A program made the position numbers and the translations under genes. Below, piece by piece: positions 17,680 to 27,018 of a DNA stretch of 64,000 nucleotides. Each line of letters starts with the position of its first letter. Within the stretch, counting starts at the first letter, position 1. The notes beneath the pieces were generated by a model that ran no database searches, was not told the DNA's origin, and saw only the letters and a list, made by a program, of their open reading frames with translations. Source of the DNA: an uncultured Pelagibacteraceae bacterium (GTDB lineage: Bacteria > Pseudomonadota > Alphaproteobacteria > Pelagibacterales > Pelagibacteraceae); the NCBI GenBank assembly GCA_902549785.1, contig CACCWT010000001.1, positions 10,108 to 74,107 on the forward strand, in the 5' to 3' direction.

Positions 17680-19161
17680 TTATCTTATAGAGAAAGGATC
17701 TAAAGTTGGTTCATCAGAAGTGTAATACCATGTAGTTTTTACTCTAGTATAATCTTTAATTGAATCCATTCCCGCTTCCTTTCCATATCCACTATCTTTA
17801 ATTCCACCAAAAGGTGCTGATGGTGAAATTAATCTGTAAGTGTTAACAAACGTTATTCCAGCTCTAATTGCATTCGATACTCTTAAACCTCTAGCAAAGT
17901 CGCTAGTATAAACTCCTGAAGATAGTCCATATTGATTATCATTCATTTTTTCTATTACTTCTTTTTCATTATCAAATTTCATGACAGACAAAACTGGACC
18001 AAATAATTCGTTTTCAGCAGTTGGCAGGTTATGATTATCGCATTCAATTATAGTTGGAGGAAAATAATATCCTTCATTAGAAAAAGGATGTCTTTTTCCT
18101 CCACATCTAACTTTTCCACCTTGTTCAATTGTTTTTTTTATGTTTTTTTCAATAATTTCAAGTTGTTTAAAGTTACTTAAGGGACCCATTTCAGTCTCAG
18201 GATCCATAGGTGCACCTATTTTTATTCTTTCAGCTCTTTTTATGAGTTTATCAAGAAACTCATCATAAATTCCTTTTTGTAAATATAGCCTAGAACCTGC
18301 AATACAACTTTGTCCACTAGCACCAAAAATACCTGCAGTAATACCATTGATAGCATTTTCTTGATGCGCATCATCAAATACTGCAACCGGGCTTTTTCCA
18401 CCTAATTCTAAACTAACCTCAGACAAGTTTTCTGCAGAATTTCTTATAATATGTCTTGCAGTTTCAGGTCCTCCTGTAAAAGCAACTTTCTCAACTAAAT
18501 TATGCGTGGTTAAAGCTTTACCACATGGATCTCCAAATCCTGTAATCACATTCACTACTCCTTTTGGAATACCAGTTTCCTCTATAAGTTTTGCAAATTC
18601 AAACATCACAGCAGGGGCAAGTTCAGAGGATTTAATTACAACTGTATTTCCCATAGCTAGAGCAGGAGCAAGTTTTGTTGCTGTTAAAAACATTTGGGAG
18701 TTCCATGGCACAATTGCAGCAATAACACCTATAGGTATTCTTGAGGTTATGGCTTGAATGTTTGGTTTATCTATTGGAAGAACAGTACCTTCAACTTTAT
18801 CAGCCATACCAGCGTAATAGTCATAATACTCTGCGATATAGTTTGCTTGTTTGTTGGTTTCTCTAAATAGTTTTCCAGTATCAATTGTTTCAATCTTACC
18901 AAGTAATTCTGCATTTTCTCTAAGTTTGTTTCCAATAGCTCTTAAAAATTTAGCTCTTTCTCTTGGCAATATTTTTGGCCAATCCCCTTCAAAAGCTTTT
19001 TGAGCAGCTTTAACTGCTTTATCCACATCATTAGCACTTGCTTCTGGAACAACAGCCCAAGGTTTATTGTCTTCTGGGTTTAATGTTTCAAAAGTTTTTT
19101 TAGTATCAGACTCAACCCATTCTCCTCCAATAAACATTTTATATTTTTTTAATTCAGGCAT
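17680..19161 (-). CDS. NAD(P)-dependent aldehyde dehydrogenase
   Basis: A 493 aa cytosolic aldehyde dehydrogenase of normal family length. Landmarks: IVPWNSQMFL (cofactor site, Asn near residue 155), VAFTGGPETAR, catalytic Glu in SLELGGKSP (about 255) and catalytic Cys in GASGQSCIAGSR (about 288). It oxidises an aldehyde intermediate to the acid. It overlaps the hydrolase gene by eight bases, in an operon with an LLM monooxygenase, an Xsc-like TPP enzyme and an AA_synth protein. The substrate is probably made by those enzymes; betaine aldehyde or semialdehyde specificity cannot be decided. Confidence 0.9.
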   Translation of the reverse strand: MPELKKYKMFIGGEWVESDTKKTFETLNPEDNKPWAVVPEASANDVDKAVKAAQKAFEGDWPKILPRERAKFLRAIGNKLRENAELLGKIETIDTGKLFRETNKQANYIAEYYDYYAGMADKVEGTVLPIDKPNIQAITSRIPIGVIAAIVPWNSQMFLTATKLAPALAMGNTVVIKSSELAPAVMFEFAKLIEETGIPKGVVNVITGFGDPCGKALTTHNLVEKVAFTGGPETARHIIRNSAENLSEVSLELGGKSPVAVFDDAHQENAINGITAGIFGASGQSCIAGSRLYLQKGIYDEFLDKLIKRAERIKIGAPMDPETEMGPLSNFKQLEIIEKNIKKTIEQGGKVRCGGKRHPFSNEGYYFPPTIIECDNHNLPTAENELFGPVLSVMKFDNEKEVIEKMNDNQYGLSSGVYTSDFARGLRVSNAIRAGITFVNTYRLISPSAPFGGIKDSGYGKEAGMDSIKDYTRVKTTWYYTSDEPTLDPFSIR

Positions 19162-19927
19162 TTTGTATATGGTCTTTTATTGTATTATTTACATCATCTG
19201 AGCATTCAATACTACAGAGATGTTTTCCTTTAGGAATAATTTTTACAACAGAATTTTTAATTTTTTTGCCTAAATTAATTGACATTTCTGGAGTTGATCC
19301 TACATCACCTTCACCCGTTATAACCAAAGTTTTAGTATCAATGTTTTCAAATTTTTCATTGTCTTGATGTTTCACAAATAAGGAATAGATCTTTATAAAA
19401 TTATTCATATTATTGTTTTCAAGAATAGTGAAAATTTTATTTGAGATATCTGGATTTTTATTTAAAAAATCTTCTGTAAACCATCTTTTAAGAGCGTCTT
19501 TAGTAAGTTTATGATCTTTTTTGGTTTGTTCAAATCTATCATTTACTATCTTCTGCTCTTTATCAGATCGATTAAATATAGAGCATAAAAGTGTAAGAGA
19601 GGCCAATCTATTATTAAACCTTGTGGCAAAATTTCTTGCAATTAATGAACCTATAGAAAAACCAACTAAGTGAACTTTGTTAAATTTTAATTCATCAATT
19701 AAGTTTATTATTTGATCCGAAAAGTCATCAAAACTTAAATCATTTTTGTTTAAAGGTGTTTTGCCATGACCTAGAATATCATAAATTAAAACAGTATTAT
19801 CAAATTCATTTATCTGCGGATCCCATATAGAGTGATCAAGTCCCACGCCGTGTATAAATATGATTGGAGTTCTATCTTTTTTATTTAATATATAAAATGT
19901 ACCTTTAGAGTCTGTTGCATTGATCAT
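19154..19927 (-). CDS. Alpha/beta-hydrolase (enol-lactonase-like)
   Basis: A 257 aa hydrolase of the alpha/beta fold. It has HGVGLDHSIWDPQ (oxyanion region), the nucleophile elbow G-F-S-I-G (about residue 94), and C-terminal Asp (TGEGDVG) and His (PKGKHLCS) completing the triad. It resembles 3-oxoadipate enol-lactonase-type proteins, but the substrate is unknown. It is a clear paralog of the hydrolase at 32.9 kb, sharing RWFTEDFLNKNPD against RWFTDDFIEKNPD. It overlaps the AA_synth gene by one base. Both paralogs belong to modules with an LLM flavin monooxygenase. Confidence 0.85.
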   Translation of the reverse strand: MINATDSKGTFYILNKKDRTPIIFIHGVGLDHSIWDPQINEFDNTVLIYDILGHGKTPLNKNDLSFDDFSDQIINLIDELKFNKVHLVGFSIGSLIARNFATRFNNRLASLTLLCSIFNRSDKEQKIVNDRFEQTKKDHKLTKDALKRWFTEDFLNKNPDISNKIFTILENNNMNNFIKIYSLFVKHQDNEKFENIDTKTLVITGEGDVGSTPEMSINLGKKIKNSVVKIIPKGKHLCSIECSDDVNNTIKDHIQNA

Positions 19928-20514
19928 TACTTTGGTTCAATGCCCATTTCCTTCATGTCTTGGTACCTATCACCTGTTCTTGCATGTGCTCTTCCAGTTG
20001 ACGCACCTCCAATAGCAATTACAATTTCGTCATCAAATGGAGCATCATGTATTGTAAACTCATGTGTTAAATAATAAGGTCTTAAGCCTGAGTCAGTTTT
20101 ATGCATCATCGGGATTGATATTTTTGATCCGGCAGGACCCCTTGTGTTTGTAAAACTTAGGTAAGAAGTACCACCGACCGCATCTCTAAATTTATTACCA
20201 AATCTCAAAGTGTGAATGAAAGCAGATGCATGCTCAATTTCTCCATTTAATCCAACTACACCGGCTTTTCCATAAGCTAATATTTTATCAGGAGAACCTA
20301 TTTCTTTAATTAATTCTGGGACAAGTAAATCTCCAAGTTTTGGAGCTAGATCTAAAATTATGGGTTTTAAATCTTCTACAAAACCTTTTCCGTCCCAAGG
20401 ATTTTTAAAAACTGCTGCTACAGAAACCATTAAAACTGGATCTTTAGCTTCTTTTCCACCCTCAATAAAAGTTTTATCTACAAATTTATTAAATTTTCTT
20501 AATTCTAATTTCAT
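19927..20514 (-). CDS. AA_synth family protein (DUF1185)
   Basis: A 195 aa protein of the 'amino acid synthesis' family (Pfam AA_synth, DUF1185). Typical pieces are VSVAAVFKNPWDGKGF near the N terminus, GKAGVVGLNGEIEHASAFIH mid-protein and IAIGGASTGRAHARTGDR near the end. No catalytic function is established for the family. It overlaps the hydrolase gene by one base and the TPP enzyme gene by four, so it is an integral part of this operon and presumably catalyses or assists one of its steps (hydrolysis of an amide or ring is one guess). Confidence 0.85.
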   Translation of the reverse strand: MKLELRKFNKFVDKTFIEGGKEAKDPVLMVSVAAVFKNPWDGKGFVEDLKPIILDLAPKLGDLLVPELIKEIGSPDKILAYGKAGVVGLNGEIEHASAFIHTLRFGNKFRDAVGGTSYLSFTNTRGPAGSKISIPMMHKTDSGLRPYYLTHEFTIHDAPFDDEIVIAIGGASTGRAHARTGDRYQDMKEMGIEPK

Positions 20515-22211
20515 TTTTTAATTCGATGTGTAAAGCTATCTCTTCTAAAACTGTATAATGCTTTTGGATCTACATCAACATCTATAACAACTGGTTTGTT
20601 TGCTTTAAGTGCACTTTTAACTGCTTGATTTACCTCTGATAATTTTTTCACTTTAATTCCTTTTGCACCGTAAAGTTTAGCAACCTCATCAAAAGGAGGA
20701 CTTTGAATATCTGCGCCCAAATACCTTTCACCATAAAAATCTTTTTGGTAAGCCTTTTCGGCACCCCAACTTTTATTATTCATAACTATTGTAATTGTAT
20801 TTATCCCATGCTCTACGGCAGTGCTTAATTCTGAAATAGTCATGCCAAATCCGCCATCGCCCATTAAACTAACTACAGTTTTATTAGGTTTTGCAACCTT
20901 AATGCCTAAACCACAAGCAAATGAAAAACCCACTAATCCAAAATCTAAAGGAGTAAAAAGAGAAGGAGGATTGTAATACTCTAAAGCATCAGTAGCTTGA
21001 AGGCAAAGTGTGCCAGCATCAAGTGTAATAGCTGAATTTTTAGGAAGAACTTTTCTTAACTCTTTGAATAGTCCATTTGGTTGTATTGGATAATTTTTAG
21101 ATTTTATTTTATCCCTATTTATTAAAAACTTTGATCTTTCTAATAAAAAATTATTTGTCCATTCTTTATAACTTAAAATTTTCTTTTGTTTTTTTAAATC
21201 ATTCAATATTTGATTTGCCACATTTGCAGCATCGCCATGAATACCAATACTTATAGGAAAATATCTTCCTAACATTTTTTTTTCTAGTTCAACTTGAATA
21301 ATTTTAGCTTTTTTATTTATGTTGTCATAAGAATAGAAAGTAGAATTAAAACCAAGTCTTGTTCCTAACGCAATAATTAGTTCCGCCTCTTTAACTAGTC
21401 TTGTGGCAACTAAATTTCCTCTTGGACCCATTTGTCCAGCATTTAGTTTATGGCTAAATGGTATTGCATCTCCGTGTCCAGCAGCTGTTACTATTGGAAC
21501 GTTTAAAAATTCAGCAAGATCAGTTACAGATTTAAATTTTGAATTATATTTTATACCTCCACCAGCAACAATTACAGTTTTCTTAGAATTAAGAATAAGT
21601 TTCGTTGTTTTCTGAATTAAATCTTTTTTGCTTCTTAAATTACTTTCACTTTTAAAAGACTTTTTATTTTCATTGATTTTAAATTTTGATGTATTTGAAA
21701 GTACATTTCTTGGTAAGTTTATACAAACCGGACCTCTCCTTGGTGACATTGCAAGATTGAATGCATCACTGATAGCTTTTGGAATATGACTTGTCTTTTT
21801 TACAGTCCAAGTCTTTTTGGTTATTGGATTAAATAGTGACTGTTGATCAAGCCCTTGAAATGCATCTTCCATTTTATCCTTGGTAGAATATAAACCCGCA
21901 ATAGATACAACAGGCGAAAATGCTGCTTTTGCTTGAGCAATTCCTGTAACTAGATTAGTAGCCCCTGGACCGTTTTGTCCTGCAATAATTACTCCTGGTT
22001 GATTGGAAGCTCTTGCATAGCCATCGGCCATGTGTGTTCCTGTTCTTTCGTCTCTTACACCTATAAAATTAATTTTTTTTTCATGATACAACGCATCAAA
22101 CATTTCCATTGTAGCAGAACCAATTAAACCAAAGACATGTTTAACTTTTTCCTTTTTTAGGGATTTCACTGCAGCTTGACCACCGGTCAAGGTATTCTTG
22201 GACTTAATCAC
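20511..22211 (-). CDS. TPP-dependent enzyme, sulfoacetaldehyde acetyltransferase (Xsc)-like
   Basis: A 566 aa thiamine-diphosphate enzyme of the acetolactate-synthase fold. The TPP-activating Glu55 lies in GVRDERTGTHMADGYARA, and the Mg-TPP motif GDGGFG..NN lies in the C-terminal domain. The phrases FGLIGSATMEMFDA, GIHGDAANVA, NNKSWGAEKAYQ and the near-terminal FRRDSF resemble Xsc more than acetolactate synthase. Xsc converts sulfoacetaldehyde and phosphate to acetyl phosphate and sulfite, but no sulfonate gene lies nearby, so the true substrate may be another aldehyde or 2-oxo acid. It overlaps both neighbours by four bases. Confidence 0.75.
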   Translation of the reverse strand: MIKSKNTLTGGQAAVKSLKKEKVKHVFGLIGSATMEMFDALYHEKKINFIGVRDERTGTHMADGYARASNQPGVIIAGQNGPGATNLVTGIAQAKAAFSPVVSIAGLYSTKDKMEDAFQGLDQQSLFNPITKKTWTVKKTSHIPKAISDAFNLAMSPRRGPVCINLPRNVLSNTSKFKINENKKSFKSESNLRSKKDLIQKTTKLILNSKKTVIVAGGGIKYNSKFKSVTDLAEFLNVPIVTAAGHGDAIPFSHKLNAGQMGPRGNLVATRLVKEAELIIALGTRLGFNSTFYSYDNINKKAKIIQVELEKKMLGRYFPISIGIHGDAANVANQILNDLKKQKKILSYKEWTNNFLLERSKFLINRDKIKSKNYPIQPNGLFKELRKVLPKNSAITLDAGTLCLQATDALEYYNPPSLFTPLDFGLVGFSFACGLGIKVAKPNKTVVSLMGDGGFGMTISELSTAVEHGINTITIVMNNKSWGAEKAYQKDFYGERYLGADIQSPPFDEVAKLYGAKGIKVKKLSEVNQAVKSALKANKPVVIDVDVDPKALYSFRRDSFTHRIKK

Positions 22212-23377
22212 GATACTTTTTTAACTTCAGTATCTAGATCATCTTTAAAATTAGGCATTACTTTTTCAGTGAATAATTTAATACTTTTCATACAATCTTC
22301 ATGTTTAACACCCGGAAAGTTAGACCATACTTGAAGATTTTGAAGATTTAGCTCTGATTGAAGTTCTTTTATCTTATCTGCAACGTATTCTGGAGTACCA
22401 AATAACATATTTCTCTTGTGTAAAAACTCATAGTTAAGAAGATCTAGTTTCCCGTCTGTTTGTGGAAGTTCTTCACCCGGATCCATATGATTTCCTAGAC
22501 CTCTCCAATGACAAACCCATCTCATGTAATTTACCATATGTTCGCCAGCTTTCTCTTTAGCTTCTTCCATTGTATCTGCAACAAACATATCTCTAACAAG
22601 AGTTACTCCTTCTCCCAAAGGAACATTTTTTTTTGTAACTTCTGATCTTTTATTTTTGTATGCTTCAAATCTTATTTTGAGTGCTTTTACAGTAGGTATC
22701 CACATAATTACGTTAATATTATTTTCTGCAGCCCACTCAATAGATCTTATGCCATCAACAACTTGATGTATCGGAGGATGTGGATTTTGATATGGCTTAG
22801 GCAGAACACTAATTTTTTTCATAGTGCTATCTTCCATATTCATAAACTCTTCACTAGGTGGACTCATATCGTGTTGCCATACATAGTTAGGTGATGGATA
22901 AGTATAAAATTCTCCTTCGTGATTAAAAAATTTTTCTGACCAAGCTTTTTTTAAAATTTCTAATGTCTCTGCGAACAATCTAAAGTTTTTTGCCTGATCT
23001 TTTAAATCTGCTTCTTTATTTAGATTTATTGCTTCTCGACCATAAACTCCTCTGGCAACCCCAACTTCTACTCTTCCTTTAGAAAGTTGATCAAGTGTAG
23101 CGATATCCTCTGCCAATCTAATTGGGTTATGAAAAGTAATTACGTTTGCAGCTTGTCCTATTCTTATATTTTTTGTTCTTGCCGCAGCATCTGCTCCTAA
23201 CATTAAGGGATTAGTACACGACTCCATTCCCTCATGATTAAAATGATGTTCTGTAAACCATATTGAATTCCAATTATTTTGATCACAAAATTCTGTGATT
23301 TCTTTAGTCTCATCTAATAGTTGGTGATATGGTTTGTGAGTCCAATTTGTGGTATTACAAAAATAACCAAACTTCAT
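22208..23377 (-). CDS. LLM class flavin-dependent monooxygenase
   Basis: A 389 aa protein of the bacterial-luciferase-like family (TIM barrel). Motifs are WFTEHHFNHEGMESCTNPLM (residues 41-60), RIGQAANVITFHNPIRLAED and GRVEVGVARGVYGRE. These enzymes use FMNH2 and O2 to oxidise or cleave a C-N, C-S or ring substrate, often with a separate flavin reductase, none of which is encoded here. It is the first gene of the minus-strand operon, with a strong Shine-Dalgarno sequence, and probably starts the pathway. It differs in length and detail from the LLM protein at 31.8 kb. Confidence 0.87.
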   Translation of the reverse strand: MKFGYFCNTTNWTHKPYHQLLDETKEITEFCDQNNWNSIWFTEHHFNHEGMESCTNPLMLGADAAARTKNIRIGQAANVITFHNPIRLAEDIATLDQLSKGRVEVGVARGVYGREAINLNKEADLKDQAKNFRLFAETLEILKKAWSEKFFNHEGEFYTYPSPNYVWQHDMSPPSEEFMNMEDSTMKKISVLPKPYQNPHPPIHQVVDGIRSIEWAAENNINVIMWIPTVKALKIRFEAYKNKRSEVTKKNVPLGEGVTLVRDMFVADTMEEAKEKAGEHMVNYMRWVCHWRGLGNHMDPGEELPQTDGKLDLLNYEFLHKRNMLFGTPEYVADKIKELQSELNLQNLQVWSNFPGVKHEDCMKSIKLFTEKVMPNFKDDLDTEVKKVS

Positions 23378-23392
23378 TAAAGCCTCCTTTAA
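23377..23392 (-). promoter_or_regulatory. Ribosome-binding site in a small hairpin before the LLM gene
   Basis: On the minus strand, TTAAAG-GAGG-CTTTAA places a near-perfect Shine-Dalgarno core (AAAGGAGG) in the loop of a 6-bp inverted repeat whose last base is the A of the start ATG. This is the strongest ribosome site in the window outside the binding-protein genes. Confidence 0.5.
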
Positions 23393-23422
23393 AAACTAAT
23401 TTAAAGACGACCGATCCCACTT

Positions 23423-23440
23423 TCGTATAAGATTTTACGA
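23423..23440. promoter_or_regulatory. Imperfect inverted repeat upstream of the LLM operon
   Basis: TCGTATAA-GA-TTTTACGA pairs at 7 of 8 positions. It lies about 45-65 bases upstream of the LLM start codon, in the 101-base gap that must carry the promoter of the 16.8-23.4 kb operon. This stretch is visibly less AT-rich than other gaps. Operator function is a guess. Confidence 0.3.
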
Positions 23441-23478
23441 CGAGTTATGTATCGCTTTATATAACAATATTATTATTC

Positions 23479-24450
23479 TTATCTTTGATATTCAACGAAT
23501 TTTTTTAAAGACTTATTTAGAAATTTATCATATCTGATGCCACCGTTACTAAATCTTCGCTTGTTTAAAAAGGAAAGATTCATTTTAAAGTCATAAGAAG
23601 GCTCAAAAAAGAAAGGAATAGAGAGCCTTTTTTGCTTATTCCACAATACCCTATGATTTGTTGCTTTAAACTTACCTTTGCTTAAATATTCTAGCGCTCT
23701 ACCTGTATTCACTACCAAGGCATTTTTATTGAAAGGAACATTATGCCATTTTTTTGTTTTTCGGTTTTGAACTTGAAGACCTCCTTTTTTATTTTGATAT
23801 AAAACTGTGAAAACACCACTATCAACATGTGTTTCGCATCCAAGTGCGACCCCATCTTGTTTTGATATTTCAACTGGTTTAGATTGATTTGGGTAATAAT
23901 TAAATCTTAAAGTGCTAAGTGTTTTTAATCTCGAAAAGGCTTTTTTAGATAAATTGGGGTCTTTTTTATAAAGTTTTATAATACTTTTAAAAAGAGTTTC
24001 GCTTAAATTAAATAAATTTTCAAAATAATCTGCTAGTTTTGCAATAGATTGCTTATTAAATGACCTCTCTATACTTAAATGCTCGATGTATTGATTTCTA
24101 GTTTTTTTTGAAAAATCCTTTGTTACTTTTAAGTCACCTAAGTCTAATCCTTCTTTTCCATTAACATCATTTGGAAAATATCCTCGATAAATATTTTTAC
24201 TCTTTTTATTCCATTTCTTTGGAGCCAATTTAAATTTATTGTACTTATTTGATTTAAAAAAATTTTCTCCGATTTTGCATACTTTATTTATTTTTTTTAA
24301 TTTTATTCCATGACCGACTATTTGAAAAAAACCAACCTCAACACAAGCTTTTTCAATTTCCCTTGTAATTTTTAATGTTGCTTTTGAATTGAAATTATTT
24401 TTTAGAATAGGATTTATATTTATTGTTGGAATATAATTTTTTCTTATCAT
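23479..24450 (-). CDS. Isopenicillin-N-synthase-like 2OG-Fe(II) oxygenase
   Basis: A 323 aa oxygenase with an N-terminal DIOX_N part (IPTININPI, EVGFFQIVGHGI) and a C-terminal 2OG-FeII_Oxy core. The iron ligands are H208 and D210 (ETHVDSGVFT) and H266 (TNHRVLW), and the 2OG-binding R275-x-S277 is present (RLSIPFFF). These enzymes hydroxylate, desaturate or cyclise small molecules; the substrate is unknown. Many Lys and short AT-rich codons are typical of this genome. It overlaps the EamA gene upstream by four bases, which suggests that the permease and oxygenase act on the same compound. Confidence 0.85.
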   Translation of the reverse strand: MIRKNYIPTININPILKNNFNSKATLKITREIEKACVEVGFFQIVGHGIKLKKINKVCKIGENFFKSNKYNKFKLAPKKWNKKSKNIYRGYFPNDVNGKEGLDLGDLKVTKDFSKKTRNQYIEHLSIERSFNKQSIAKLADYFENLFNLSETLFKSIIKLYKKDPNLSKKAFSRLKTLSTLRFNYYPNQSKPVEISKQDGVALGCETHVDSGVFTVLYQNKKGGLQVQNRKTKKWHNVPFNKNALVVNTGRALEYLSKGKFKATNHRVLWNKQKRLSIPFFFEPSYDFKMNLSFLNKRRFSNGGIRYDKFLNKSLKKFVEYQR

Positions 24451-25397
24451 CTATTCGCTGGTGTATCTGTGGCAATCATTTGTCCTCGGACTTTTTCTCT
24501 AAAATAAATATACACGCCAGCACCAATAATTATTGCTGCACCTAGAAAAGTTCTTGGTACTGGTATTGTTTCAAATAATATATAACCAGCTACCATAGCA
24601 AACACTATGTATGAATACTCAAATAATGAAACAACTGATGGTGAGGCAATACTATAAGCAGTAAATACACAAAAAAACGAAATCGATGCAACTATCCCCA
24701 TTATTAAAACATAAGGCCAAGCATCAGATGGATTTGTAAACCATTCTCTCACAATAAATTGTAAAGTTGGATCTGTAAAAGTGTTAAATTTTCCATCGCC
24801 GCTAACAAAAAATATTACCAAACTTGCAAATAATGCAAAAATATAAAGCCAAGTCATTTGGGTATAAATACTATCTTTATCAGATGTATATTTTGTTATT
24901 GTCATCGAGATTGAATAGCAAAGGGCACATGCTACAGGTGCTAATTTAAAGAAATTAAAATCATCCAAAGATGGATTTAAAACAATCAATACTCCAACAA
25001 ACCCAACTACAATTGCACTCCATCTTCTAATTCCAATTTTTTCTTTTAAGAAAAATTTAGCAAACATAGACATAAAGAACGGGCAGGAGAAAAATAGTGC
25101 GCTTGTCATAGCAAGTGTCATAAAAGTCAGCGAAATATAAAAAAAACTAAAACCAAAGAAAAAACATATAACTCTTATTAATGTTAATAATGGGTAATGT
25201 GTTTTTAAAGATATTGTTTTTTTAGTTATTAAAACAAAGGATAACAAAAATACTGATTGTATAAGGGTTCTTCCAAAATAAAGCTCGAATAAGGCAATAT
25301 CCTCAAAAATAAATTTAATTAAAGAGTCTTGTATTGAAAAAAAGGCCATACCAGTCATTATAAAAAAAATACCTCTGGTATTTTGGTTTGTATCCAT
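24447..25397 (-). CDS. EamA/DMT family permease
   Basis: A permease of about 316 aa with ten hydrophobic segments in two EamA repeats (GMAFFSIQDSLIKFIFEDI at the start and 'ACALCYSISMTITKYTSDKD' in repeat two). I chose the ATG at 25397 (MDTNQN...) because TAAGGTG lies about 7 bases upstream as a ribosome site; a TTG five codons earlier (25412) is possible but lacks such a site. It is coupled by a four-base overlap to the IPNS-like oxygenase gene. Confidence 0.83.
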   Translation of the reverse strand: MDTNQNTRGIFFIMTGMAFFSIQDSLIKFIFEDIALFELYFGRTLIQSVFLLSFVLITKKTISLKTHYPLLTLIRVICFFFGFSFFYISLTFMTLAMTSALFFSCPFFMSMFAKFFLKEKIGIRRWSAIVVGFVGVLIVLNPSLDDFNFFKLAPVACALCYSISMTITKYTSDKDSIYTQMTWLYIFALFASLVIFFVSGDGKFNTFTDPTLQFIVREWFTNPSDAWPYVLIMGIVASISFFCVFTAYSIASPSVVSLFEYSYIVFAMVAGYILFETIPVPRTFLGAAIIIGAGVYIYFREKVRGQMIATDTPANR

Positions 25398-25431
25398 GAG
25401 ACACCTTATCAAATCAGTAATGATAATAATA

Positions 25432-27018
25432 TTAATTATTTAAAATTGCCTCTGAGCCTTTTTCGGCAATCATAAGTGTAGGAGCATTTAGGTTTGCACT
25501 TGGTATTTCAGGTATCACTGATGCATCAATCACTCTTAAATTTCCAATTCCATTTACCTTCAAATCCTGGTCTACTACTGCCATATCATCAACTCCCATT
25601 TTGCATGTTCCACAAGGATGATACGCAGTGTCTGCTTTAGATTTAATATATTCATTTAATTCATCATCTGACTGTGCATCAAAACCTGGCCCAACTTCAT
25701 CACCAGCATGCTCTGCTAAAGCTGGCTGAGATAGAATTTTTCTTGCAACATGAATACACTCTCTTGTTTGTTTAAGATCCTCTTCTTCTTTTAAATAGTT
25801 AAATAAAATTTTAGGATAATCGTATGGATCTGAGGAATTTAGTGTTATTTCACCTCTACTTTTTGGATGATTTGGACTTGCATGTAATTGATAACCATGT
25901 GTGTCAGGTTCTTCTAGGCCATGATTTATCACAAATGATGGAAAAAAATGAAATTGAATATTAGCAACTTTTCTATCAGGCGATGACTTTGCAAAACCAC
26001 CAGCCTCTAAAAATGATTTTGAGCAGGGTCCAGATTTAAACATAAACCATTGCATACCTGCTAAAATTTTAGGTATTAATTTTGTGTATGTGTAAAGTGT
26101 ATTAGGAGTTTTACATTTTTGTTGTATATAAGTTTCAAGATGATCTTGTAAATTTTTTCCAACACCCTTTGAGTGATAAATAACTTCAATACCATTATCT
26201 CTAAGATGGTTTTCGTCGCCTATACCAGATAACATTAATAATTGTGGAGAATTTATAGATCCTCCACTCAAAATGACTTCCTTATTTGCATAAATCTTTT
26301 CAACCTTGTTATTTATTTTTACTTGAAGACCAACTGCTTTTTTTCCCTCAAATAGTATTTTTTCTACAAATGAGTTTTTTAAAATATTTAAATTTTTTCT
26401 ATTTTTAACAGGGTTTAAATAATACTTGGCAACTCCAGCTCTCTCGCCTTGATGCATTGTAGTATCAAACATGCCAAAACCTTCTTGTTCCTCACCATTC
26501 ATATCTATATTTGTTTTGTGACCTGCTTCAGCTGCAGCATCAATAAATGCTTTAAATAATGGATTTGAATTTTTAGATAAATTTACTGGAAGGGGTCCCA
26601 ATGAACCTCTGTATTGATTTTCACCTTCAGACCAAGTTTCAATCTTCTTAAAATAAGGAAGAACTTTATCATAAGACCAGTTATCTAAACCAAAATTTTC
26701 CCATCTGGTGTAGTCATCTCTATTACCTCTTACAAAAACCATCCCATTGTGAGATGAGCATCCTCCAATCATTTTTCCTCTAGGGCAAAAAACACGTCTA
26801 TTGTTTAAATATGGTTCAGGTTCTGAATAATATTTCCAATTATATTTGGGGTCATGCATTGTATATAGAAGAGCTAATGGCATTTTAACCTTCCAAATAT
26901 CACTTGATCCACCTGCCTCAAAAATAGCTACAGAATTTTTAGCATTCTCAGATAATCTGTTAGCTACTACACATCCAGCTGAACCAGCACCAACTATGAG
27001 ATAATCGAAAGCTTGCAT
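25432..27018 (-). CDS. GMC family FAD oxidoreductase (choline dehydrogenase-like)
   Basis: A 528 aa flavoprotein alcohol oxidase/dehydrogenase. The FAD motif IVGAGSAGC..NRL with E34 is at the N terminus. GMC signatures are RGKMIGGCSSHNGMVFVRGN and SGGSINSPQLLMLSGIG, and the catalytic His lies in AYHPCGTCKMG near the C terminus. It resembles BetA-type choline dehydrogenases, which would yield betaine aldehyde and then glycine betaine, but GMC paralogs act on many alcohols. Its ATG immediately follows the TauD-like stop codon (TAAATG), so it is the last gene of the five-gene minus-strand operon starting at 29907. The choline assignment is plausible only. Confidence 0.82.
   Translation of the reverse strand: MQAFDYLIVGAGSAGCVVANRLSENAKNSVAIFEAGGSSDIWKVKMPLALLYTMHDPKYNWKYYSEPEPYLNNRRVFCPRGKMIGGCSSHNGMVFVRGNRDDYTRWENFGLDNWSYDKVLPYFKKIETWSEGENQYRGSLGPLPVNLSKNSNPLFKAFIDAAAEAGHKTNIDMNGEEQEGFGMFDTTMHQGERAGVAKYYLNPVKNRKNLNILKNSFVEKILFEGKKAVGLQVKINNKVEKIYANKEVILSGGSINSPQLLMLSGIGDENHLRDNGIEVIYHSKGVGKNLQDHLETYIQQKCKTPNTLYTYTKLIPKILAGMQWFMFKSGPCSKSFLEAGGFAKSSPDRKVANIQFHFFPSFVINHGLEEPDTHGYQLHASPNHPKSRGEITLNSSDPYDYPKILFNYLKEEEDLKQTRECIHVARKILSQPALAEHAGDEVGPGFDAQSDDELNEYIKSKADTAYHPCGTCKMGVDDMAVVDQDLKVNGIGNLRVIDASVIPEIPSANLNAPTLMIAEKGSEAILNN

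Noticed and set aside
22208..23377. Calling the LLM protein an alkanesulfonate monooxygenase (SsuD) because of the Xsc-like neighbour
   Set aside because: No Ssu transporter or flavin reductase is present, and the sequence supports only the general LLM family.
25398..25412. TTG start five codons upstream of the EamA gene at 24447
   Set aside because: A ribosome site (TAAGGTG) is well placed for the ATG at 25397, not for the TTG.
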